Assembly (NCBI GenBank): GCA_046724395.1
Contig: JBKOWM010000107.1
Span: 1 to 10,172, forward strand
DNA: 10,172 nucleotides
Origin: DATAEU01 sp046724395
Lineage (GTDB): Bacteria > Actinomycetota > UBA4738 > HRBIN12
Reading direction: 5' to 3'
Shown here: piece by piece, positions 6,394 to 10,172 of the stretch
Layout of the letters: every line of letters starts with the position of its first letter
Position numbering within the stretch: the stretch's first letter is position 1
Notes under the pieces: generated by a model
Seen by the model: the letters and a program-made list of their open reading frames with translations, nothing else
What the model was told of the DNA's origin: nothing
The model's database searches: none
Position numbers and translations under genes: made by a program

Positions 6394-6834
6394 TCAGCGG
6401 GAGCCTTCGGATCGGCACTCGCCGCACAGACCCGAGATCGCGAAGTGCGCGAGGTCCGGTTGGAAGTCGTGGCGTGCCACGATGAGGTCCGCCAGCTCCT
6501 TCGTCTCGCCGATGGACAGGTCGTCCTCGGCCCCGCAGCTCGAACACGCCAGGTGGACGTGCTGCGACTCCTCGGCGCGGTGATACTCCGCGCCGCCCTC
6601 GAGGTGCGCATGCGCGAGCACACCGACCTCCTCCAGAAGCGAGAGCGTCCGGTAGATCGTCGACGCGTTCACGCCCGGCATGTCGCCCTGCACCCGGCGG
6701 ACGAGGCCGGTTGGGGAGATATGCCCCTGCGTCCGCATGATCTCCGCCACGATCGCTCGCCGCTGCGGTGTCATGCGCAGGCCGCGGCCACGCAGGATGT
6801 CGATCACGTCCGCGGTCGAGGTCACCTGGCTCAC
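6394..6834 (-). CDS. Fur-family metal-dependent repressor, Nur-like
   Basis: The 146-residue protein has an N-terminal winged helix (RMTPQRRAIVAEI at 20-32; recognition helix NASTIYRTLSLLEEVGVL at 56-73) and a C-terminal dimerisation/metal domain. Two CxxC pairs (C97/C100 and C137/C140) form the structural zinc site. Sensor-type histidines are H38, H75, H77, H85, H92, H94, H122 and H130. The pair H75-A-H77 (LAHAHLEGG) plus H130 lines up with the nickel-site histidines I recall for Streptomyces Nur (H70, H72, H126), so nickel sensing is my best guess; Zur or general Fur are alternatives. I chose GTG 6834 because TATACT lies six bases upstream; this removes an Arg-rich, non-homologous extension that is open for 62 codons further up. 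A palindrome over its promoter suggests autoregulation, and the convergent transporter gene has a related site. Confidence 0.92.
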   Translation of the reverse strand: MSQVTSTADVIDILRGRGLRMTPQRRAIVAEIMRTQGHISPTGLVRRVQGDMPGVNASTIYRTLSLLEEVGVLAHAHLEGGAEYHRAEESQHVHLACSSCGAEDDLSIGETKELADLIVARHDFQPDLAHFAISGLCGECRSEGSR

Positions 6835-6840
6835 GCACGC

Positions 6841-6869
6841 AGTATAGCCAGGCGTTGCAGATGCAACAG
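6841..6869 (-). promoter_or_regulatory. Leaderless promoter of the Fur-family gene
   Basis: On the minus strand a -35-like CTGTTG (6869-6864) and a near-consensus -10 TATACT (6846-6841) are 17 bases apart. Six bases separate the -10 from GTG 6834, so the start codon itself is the probable transcription start. No Shine-Dalgarno sequence fits in that gap. The promoter abuts the 3' end of the upstream kinase gene (stop at 6873-6875). Confidence 0.65.
6854..6867. promoter_or_regulatory. Inverted-repeat operator in the Fur-family gene promoter
   Basis: GTTGCA-GA-TGCAAC is a perfect 6-2-6 inverted repeat lying over the -35 box and the spacer. It shares the exact 8-mer CTGTTGCA with the operator before the transporter (5450-5457 on plus; 6869-6862 on minus), but the second half-site is placed differently. 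A repressor bound here would block RNA polymerase, as expected for autoregulation. Confidence 0.6.
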
Positions 6870-6872
6870 ATG

Positions 6873-7778
6873 TCAGGAGCGGTCGGCCGGTGCGGATGGA
6901 GAGGGGTCTGGAAGCCCGAGCGCCCGGCACGCCCATGGGAGCGCGGTTCGCGCGTGCTCGAGCTGTACCCGTCTGACGCCGGGCGCGGTCGGGATGGGTG
7001 GCCGAGCCGCGTGCGAACACAGGAAGCCGGCGATCGCGGCGGCGAGCTCCCCGTTGCCGGCGAGGAGGTCCTCAGGCGGAGGGCCGCCCTCCGATCGCAG
7101 GCCCGGCAGCCACGAGGCCACGTCGAGGTTCGGGTTCCCGACGGTCGCCCAATTCCAGTCGACGAACACGGCGCGGCCGTCGCGGAGGCAGACGTTGTCG
7201 CTCCGAATGTCGAAGTGGAGCAGCGCGTCGCCGCCGAGCGGAGCGGAACGCGCCGCGGCATCGAGCGTTTTCAGGTGTCGTTCCAGCCACGCCTGCGAGC
7301 AGAGCCCGAGCCCGAGAAACGGCTCCGTCGGGACGTCTGCCCACCCGTCGCGCAGGCCAAGGTGATCATCGTCGGCTCTCGGAAGATCTTCGTACGGCGG
7401 CGTCCTGTGAAGCTCGTCGAGCCCCAACAGGACCGAATCGATCGCGCCCCGGGTCCACGGCGGCGGCCAGTTGGCGTTCGAGAGGTCCTCGAGCGCTAGC
7501 ACCGGCGCGACGCCGTCGTCGTACCACCCGACATACGAAGGCATGAACGGCGCCCCTCGCAGAACCGAGTAGGCCAAGTGTTCGTCGCGAAGCCAGCTGG
7601 CGGTTTGCTCGTCGGTCGCCACCTTGACGAAGGCCGTCGAGCCGTCGGAAAGGGTGACGATCCACCGCCGAGCCGGCGTGTATCCGCTCGTCGTGACGGG
7701 GCCCCACGCGACCGGCTCCGCGCGGCGCGTCTTCACCGCTCGAGCGACGTTCGCGACTTCCTGTGGCGTCGGCTCCAC
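6873..7778 (-). CDS. Aminoglycoside/choline-kinase-fold phosphotransferase
   Basis: The 301-residue cytoplasmic protein has the APH (protein-kinase-like) fold. Visible are the ATP-site lysine in TAFVKVA (K52), the hinge-like segment VLALEDLS (93-100), the catalytic loop LLHFDIRSDNVCL (186-198, with H188, D190 and N195) and the metal-binding VDWNWA (206-211, D207). These match the HxDxxxxN and D(F/W)xx motifs of the APH family. Such enzymes phosphorylate a small hydroxylated substrate with ATP. The substrate cannot be assigned, and the name does not imply antibiotic resistance. I chose GTG 7778 because TAGCCT lies seven bases upstream and the reading frame further up codes for Arg/Pro-rich, non-homologous sequence antisense to the hydratase gene. 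The repressor gene follows on the same strand 38 bases later but with its own promoter. The hydratase gene is divergent. Confidence 0.85.
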   Translation of the reverse strand: MEPTPQEVANVARAVKTRRAEPVAWGPVTTSGYTPARRWIVTLSDGSTAFVKVATDEQTASWLRDEHLAYSVLRGAPFMPSYVGWYDDGVAPVLALEDLSNANWPPPWTRGAIDSVLLGLDELHRTPPYEDLPRADDDHLGLRDGWADVPTEPFLGLGLCSQAWLERHLKTLDAAARSAPLGGDALLHFDIRSDNVCLRDGRAVFVDWNWATVGNPNLDVASWLPGLRSEGGPPPEDLLAGNGELAAAIAGFLCSHAARPPIPTAPGVRRVQLEHARTALPWACRALGLPDPSPSAPADRS

Positions 7779-7785
7779 GGATCGA

Positions 7786-7791
7786 AGGCTA
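7786..7791 (-). promoter_or_regulatory. Candidate -10 box of a leaderless kinase promoter
   Basis: TAGCCT on the minus strand is followed by seven bases and then GTG 7778. No convincing -35 is present at 16-18 bases. It is listed because its geometry repeats that of the repressor promoter. Confidence 0.4.
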
Positions 7792-7805
7792 GCTGTCTGG
7801 AAAGA

Positions 7806-7811
7806 TAGGGA
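7806..7811 (+). promoter_or_regulatory. Candidate -10 region for the hydratase gene
   Basis: GATAGGGAT in the 56-base divergent spacer resembles the GATAGGAT before the transporter. Initiation about seven bases after it would leave GGGGAT (7821-7826) as ribosome binding site eight bases before GTG 7835. No good -35 is visible. Confidence 0.3.
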
Positions 7812-7834
7812 TGTGCGATCGGGGATCGGGGCGC

Positions 7835-8608
7835 GTGGCTGAATTCGTCGGCATCGAGCGCGACGGCGCCGTCGCCACGATCCGCCTCGACCGGCCGCCG
7901 GCGAACGCGCTGTCCCAGGCTGTCTCCCTTGAGCTGTGGGATGCGGCGCGCGAGGTCGAGGCCGATGACGTCGTACGCGCCGTGGTCGTCTGGGGCGGGG
8001 AGCGGATCTTCGCGGCGGGCGCAGACGTGAAGGCGATGGCCGAGTTCGGCCCACGCGAGATCGAGCCCTCGGTGGGCGCCCTCGAGGGTGCCATTCGCCA
8101 GCTGGAGGCGGTCCCGAAGCCGGTCATCGCCGCGATCAACGGGTACGCCCTCGGCGGCGGGTGCGAGCTGGCGCTCGCCTGCGACTTCCGGCTGGCCGGG
8201 ACGGACGCCCAGCTGGGACTGCCGGAGATCCGGCTGGGCATCATCCCGGGCGCGGGCGGCACGCAGAGGCTGCCGCGGCTGGTGGGCCCGACGCGGGCAC
8301 GCGATCTGATATTCACGGGACGGCACATCGATGCGACCGAGGCCCTCGATATCGGCTTGGTCGACGCCGTGACCGCGCCCGATCGCGTCTACGTGGAGGC
8401 CATCGCTCGCGCGCGGTCGTTCGCGGCTGGCCCCTCGCTGGCCTACCGCGCGGCGAAAGCAGCGCTCCGCGCTGCCGACGAACACGGCCGGGACGCCGGG
8501 CTCCAGGCGGAGCGCGAGGCGTTCACGGAGCTGTTCACGACGCAGGACCAGAAGGAGGGTATGAGAGCCTTCCTCGAGAAGCGCGAGCCGAGGTTCACCG
8601 GCCGATAA
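7835..8608 (+). CDS. Enoyl-CoA hydratase/isomerase family protein
   Basis: The 257-residue crotonase-fold protein should hydrate trans-2-enoyl-CoA in beta-oxidation or amino-acid breakdown. Both catalytic glutamates of classic hydratases are present: E111 in LGGGCELALACD and E131 in LPEIRLGIIPGAGGTQR. The oxyanion-hole segments FAAGADVKAM (59-68) and YALGGG (104-109) are intact, and the C-terminal KEGMRAFLEKREPRFTGR is typical of short-chain hydratases. Chain length preference cannot be read from sequence. I preferred GTG 7835 because the family opening (VxxERDGAVATIRLDRP) follows directly and GGGGAT sits eight bases upstream; ATG 7811 would add eight residues of unlikely sequence. The gene is divergent from the kinase and is followed after 15 bases by a GNAT gene, probably co-transcribed. 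A link to the branched-chain acyl-CoA pool used by the mutase is possible but inferred. Confidence 0.93.
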   Translation: MAEFVGIERDGAVATIRLDRPPANALSQAVSLELWDAAREVEADDVVRAVVVWGGERIFAAGADVKAMAEFGPREIEPSVGALEGAIRQLEAVPKPVIAAINGYALGGGCELALACDFRLAGTDAQLGLPEIRLGIIPGAGGTQRLPRLVGPTRARDLIFTGRHIDATEALDIGLVDAVTAPDRVYVEAIARARSFAAGPSLAYRAAKAALRAADEHGRDAGLQAEREAFTELFTTQDQKEGMRAFLEKREPRFTGR

Positions 8609-8623
8609 GGCGGGGAGAAGAGC

Positions 8624-9112
8624 GTGAAGGTCAGGCAGGCGACTCCCGAGGACGTGCCGGTGCTCGTCGCGCTGTTCCAGGAACTCGACCGGATGCAGAG
8701 CGATTGGCGGGTCTTCACGCCGCGTCCCGGGTTCTACGACGAGGTCGGCGCGAAGTACCGCGAGGCGATGAGCCAGGAGAACTCGGCCGTTCTGGTCGCC
8801 GAGGACGACGCGGAGGTCGTCGGGATGGCGTACGGGGAGGTCCGGGTGCCGTCGCGGTTCTCGGACGAGCGGGCGTTCGAGATCTCCGGCGTCGTCGTGC
8901 GGGCCGGGTACCGCGGGCGAGGCGTCGGCAGGGAGCTCATCCGCCAGGCCGCCCGGTTCGCGGCCGGGGTCGGCGTCGAGTGGATCGAGCTCAAGACGTT
9001 CGCGCCGAATCAGGGCGCGATGGAGTTCTGGGAGTCGCTCGGCTTCACGCCTCGGGTCGTCCAGCTCACATCGGGCACGAAGACGCTCCTCGACCGGCTC
9101 GAGTCCGAGTAG
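8624..9112 (+). CDS. GNAT-family N-acetyltransferase
   Basis: The 162-residue protein shows the GNAT fold. It opens with VRQATPEDVPVLVALFQELD (3-22). The acetyl-CoA pyrophosphate loop is RGRGVG within VVVRAGYRGRGVGREL (90-105). The late beta-strand and helix carry NQGAMEFWESLGF (129-141), the usual NxxAxxFYxxxGF motif with Trp in place of Tyr. It transfers an acetyl group from acetyl-CoA to an amine; the acceptor is unknown. GTG 8624 is preceded by GGGGAG about eight bases upstream. The gene begins 15 bases after the hydratase stop, so both are likely on one message. Whether the acetyltransferase acts on a protein (for example the hydratase) or a small molecule cannot be said. Confidence 0.92.
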   Translation: MKVRQATPEDVPVLVALFQELDRMQSDWRVFTPRPGFYDEVGAKYREAMSQENSAVLVAEDDAEVVGMAYGEVRVPSRFSDERAFEISGVVVRAGYRGRGVGRELIRQAARFAAGVGVEWIELKTFAPNQGAMEFWESLGFTPRVVQLTSGTKTLLDRLESE

Positions 9113-9225
9113 CGCTACTCGCCGCCGGATTTCCGGTCCTCGGGAACGAAACCGGGACGCCACGACGTTCGAATACCTGGTGGCCCCGATCTGCGGGGTC
9201 GGGTTGCGGATCCGAGGGGAAGAGC

Positions 9226-9429
9226 ATGGGCGACGAGTCCAGCTATCGGGGGAGTAGCGTTCGGGAACTTCCGAAAGCAAACAGGACGTTCGGGTCGGGC
9301 CGGGTATGTGCCGCCGAGGGGTGCGCCACCAGGCTGTCCGTCTACAACAAATGGGATTTCTGCTGGCAGCACGAGCCGGTTCACGACTACGTGCCGCGGG
9401 GCAAGCGCAAGCGCAAGGAAGCCGCGTAG
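9226..9429 (+). CDS. Small CCCH (putative zinc-binding) protein with basic tail
   Basis: The 67-residue protein has one compact motif, VCAAEGCATRLSVYNKWDFC (residues 27-46) followed by WQH, giving C28, C33, C46 and H49. That is a C-x4-C-x12-C-x2-H arrangement suited to a single zinc. I recall similar short CxxxGCxTxLSxYNxxxxCxxH elements in small actinobacterial proteins of unknown role. The N-terminus is polar and the C-terminus strongly basic (GKRKRKEAA), which fits nucleic-acid binding, though that is inference. ATG 9226 is preceded by GAGGGGA five bases upstream. The gene stands 113 bases after the GNAT gene and is followed by a strong hairpin terminator, so it probably ends that transcript. 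The opposite-strand reading frame over this stretch is a shadow. Confidence 0.75.
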   Translation: MGDESSYRGSSVRELPKANRTFGSGRVCAAEGCATRLSVYNKWDFCWQHEPVHDYVPRGKRKRKEAA

Positions 9430-9461
9430 GTTCACCCCCTCTCTCTCGCGGTGTCCTGCAC

Positions 9462-9489
9462 GGAGGCCCTCCCCTCGGGGAGGGCCTCC
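9462..9489 (+). terminator. GC-rich hairpin terminator without a T-run
   Basis: GGAGGCCCTCCCC, TC, GGGGAGGGCCTCC forms a perfect 13-base stem (about 12 pairs around a CTCG loop). No run of T follows, the usual look of intrinsic or pausing terminators in high-GC actinobacteria. It starts 32 bases after the stop of the CCCH protein. Confidence 0.85.
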
Positions 9490-9591
9490 ACACGTTCACG
9501 GGCCCGGGCGGGCGCCCGCGAGGCCACCGCCCGCGACTCGACGCGGCCGCGGCGTCTGCGAGCGGTGCCCGCGTCGTCTCGTGTCATCCAC

Positions 9592-9627
9592 CTATCCGGC
9601 TATCCGGAAGACCATTCAAGACCATGG
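9592..9627 (+). repeat. Two consecutive tandem duplications
   Basis: CTATCCGG occurs twice head to tail (9592-9599 and 9600-9607). It is followed at once by AAGACCATTC and AAGACCATGG (9608-9617 and 9618-9627), which share their first eight bases. The arrangement lies just before an imperfect hairpin and about 80-120 bases upstream of the zinc-ribbon gene. Confidence 0.8.
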
Positions 9628-9644
9628 GCCGTTCGGCCGATGGT
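9621..9644 (+). other. Imperfect hairpin (possible operator or RNA structure)
   Basis: ACCATGGGCCG, TT, CGGCCGATGGT pairs over eleven positions with one mismatch (G opposite G). With the extra ACCAT at 9611-9615 there are three copies of the same pentamer, two direct and one inverted. It could be a protein-binding site or an RNA fold upstream of the small gene. No T-run follows. Confidence 0.45.
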
Positions 9645-9709
9645 TCAGTAGTTCGCCCCAACGCGGGCGCCCGATACCGATGCCGGCCGAGACGGATGGA
9701 TCCCCACGG

Positions 9710-9859
9710 ATGCGCAAGGCGGAATGCCCGTTCTGCGAGCGCGTCGTCCTCGTGTACGAGGACCCGCCACGGTGTCCGCTGTGCGACTGCCCGCTGGACG
9801 AGGATCGGATGCGGGATCACGTCTGGCCGGGCGAGGAGCCGGGAACGATCGTGCCCTGA
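9710..9859 (+). CDS. Small zinc-ribbon-like protein
   Basis: The 49-residue protein opens with RKAECPFCERVVLVYEDPP and continues CPLCDCPLDED. The cysteines C6/C9 and C22/C25 form a short CPxC-x12-CPxC knuckle pair typical of minimal zinc ribbons; C27 is an extra cysteine right after the second pair. The C-terminal half is acidic (DEDRMRDHVWPGEEPGTIVP). ATG 9710 was chosen because GGATGGA lies nine bases upstream and the ribbon follows directly; ATG 9680 would add ten residues (MPAETDGSPR). The function is unknown; such ribbons are often found in proteins that bind nucleic acid or act as small adaptors. The convergent PabC-like gene ends 120 bases downstream. Codon use and third-position GC agree with its being real. 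Confidence 0.65.
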   Translation: MRKAECPFCERVVLVYEDPPRCPLCDCPLDEDRMRDHVWPGEEPGTIVP

Positions 9860-9889
9860 GGTGCGGTCCCGACCGGCTGGTTCCTTCCC

Positions 9890-9960
9890 CGCTCGTCTTT
9901 GGGCCTCGCTCGTCTTTGGCCTCGGTCGTCGTTCGGCGCGACCGGCTTCGGCGCGACTGG
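9890..9960 (+). repeat. Degenerate tandem repeats between convergent genes
   Basis: CGCTCGTCTTTGGGCCT (9890-9906) is followed by CGCTCGTCTTTGGCCT (9907-9922) and a worn third unit CGGTCGTCGTTCGG (9923-9936). A second pair, TTCGGCGCGACCGG (9932-9945) and TTCGGCGCGACTGG (9947-9960), lies directly after. The stretch fills most of the spacer between the zinc-ribbon gene and the PabC-like gene. No clear terminator hairpin was found in it. Confidence 0.75.
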
Positions 9961-9979
9961 CAAGGCCGGGGCGTGACGC

Positions 9980-10172
9980 TCAGTCCAGGAGCTTCGCAGA
10001 TCGCCACCCCCGGACGGAGCTGATGAGCGCGACCTCGTCTGCGCCGCGGACGTCGGCGAGGGTGATGGAGCGCTCGCGCACGTGTCGGTTCGCGAGGAGC
10101 ACAGCGCGATACGTCCCCGGGAGCAAGCCGTCGGCGATTGGAGGTGTCCACCAGGAGCCGTCGAGCCGCACA
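9980..10172 (-). CDS. C-terminal part of a 4-amino-4-deoxychorismate lyase-like protein (PabC, or fused PabB-PabC)
   Basis: Only the last ~63 residues are in the window; the gene continues beyond the right edge on the minus strand. PLP-dependent class IV aminotransferase-fold proteins of this kind turn aminodeoxychorismate into p-aminobenzoate for folate. The visible segment WWTPPIADGLLPGTYRAVLL matches the family's TPPLxxGLLPGxxR motif, ERSITLADVRGADEVALISS matches the conserved L-T-L-x-D-L-x-x-ADEVF-x-x-S stretch, and it ends SVRGWRSAKLLD. The VRGW ending is what I recall for bifunctional aminodeoxychorismate synthase/lyase proteins, so a PabB-PabC fusion is likely but cannot be confirmed without the N-terminus. 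Branched-chain aminotransferase (IlvE) or D-amino acid aminotransferase are relatives; the SVRGW end argues against them. Confidence 0.82.
   Translation of the reverse strand, partial: VRLDGSWWTPPIADGLLPGTYRAVLLANRHVRERSITLADVRGADEVALISSVRGWRSAKLLD

Larger units (their letters stand above)
9490..9679. other. Non-coding GC-rich spacer with short duplications
   Basis: No convincing gene is seen between the terminator and the zinc-ribbon gene. The left half is very GC-rich, with a short perfect palindrome CGGGCGCCCG (9509-9518). The right half drops in GC and holds two tandem duplications and an imperfect hairpin, listed separately. No tRNA or known small RNA was recognised. Confidence 0.6.

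Noticed and set aside
6373..6399. GCTGA/TCAGC inverted repeat between the convergent transporter and repressor genes as a bidirectional terminator
   Set aside because: The stem has only five pairs and arises from the two TGA stop codons; too weak to support.
9167..9177. GTTCGAATACC resembling a tRNA T-loop
   Set aside because: No acceptor stem, anticodon arm or D arm can be built around it.
9115..9435. 106-codon minus-strand frame opposite the CCCH gene
   Set aside because: No recognisable motif; the opposite strand has a coherent Cys/His arrangement, a ribosome binding site and a terminator.
7733..9499. Minus-strand open frame of 588 codons across the hydratase, GNAT and CCCH genes
   Set aside because: It runs through three recognisable plus-strand genes and a terminator stem; no domain is visible.
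9451..9651. 66-codon plus-strand frame spanning the terminator
   Set aside because: Its first part is the terminator hairpin itself and the rest is Arg/Ala low-complexity sequence without a ribosome binding site.
1..10172. CRISPR array, insertion sequence, prophage, toxin-antitoxin or defence system
   Set aside because: No regularly spaced repeats, transposase or integrase motifs, terminal inverted repeats or toxin-antitoxin pairs were found; the repeats present are short tandem duplications.

Overview
The window is high-GC DNA with dense, gap-free coding, GTG starts, 4-base stop/start overlaps and several -10 boxes placed 6-8 bases before a start codon. Together with an isobutyryl-CoA mutase of the Streptomyces type, this points to a member of the Actinomycetota. 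I cannot name a genus from the sequence.

Layout. (1) 1-2703, plus strand, envelope group: the last ~80 codons of murA, then a large membrane protein with an N-terminal alkaline-phosphatase-like domain, then a CPBP-family intramembrane protease. Each junction is a 4-base overlap, so this looks like one translationally coupled operon. (2) 2783-5439, plus strand: meaB (GTPase chaperone) overlapping icmA (large subunit of the B12-dependent isobutyryl-CoA mutase). The order GTPase then mutase is the same as in the fused enzyme IcmF, but no B12-binding subunit is encoded in the window. (3) 5451-6867, metal-homeostasis module: a NiCoT-like nickel/cobalt transporter with a very His-rich cytoplasmic loop, convergent with a Fur-family repressor whose histidines resemble the nickel sensor Nur. 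Both promoters carry TTGCA-type inverted repeats overlapping their -35/spacer regions, so the repressor probably controls the transporter and itself. (4) 6873-9112: a phosphotransferase of the aminoglycoside/choline-kinase fold on the minus strand, divergent from an enoyl-CoA hydratase plus GNAT acetyltransferase pair. (5) 9113-10172: a 67-residue CCCH small protein followed by a strong GC hairpin terminator, a GC-rich non-coding stretch with tandem duplications, a 49-residue zinc-ribbon protein, and, convergent, the C-terminal end of a PabC-like (probably PabB-PabC fused) protein running off the right edge.

Working together: MeaB loads and protects IcmA, which rearranges isobutyryl-CoA and n-butyryl-CoA; the neighbouring enoyl-CoA hydratase could act on the same acyl-CoA pool. 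IcmA needs cobalamin, so the adjacent nickel/cobalt importer may be connected to it through cobalt supply, although the regulator's residues and operator favour nickel. No CRISPR array, tRNA, rRNA, insertion sequence or phage gene was seen. The least ordinary items are the split MeaB-IcmA pair without its B12 subunit, the 15-base tandem repeat inside icmA, the shared TTGCA operators, and the series of apparently leaderless promoters.
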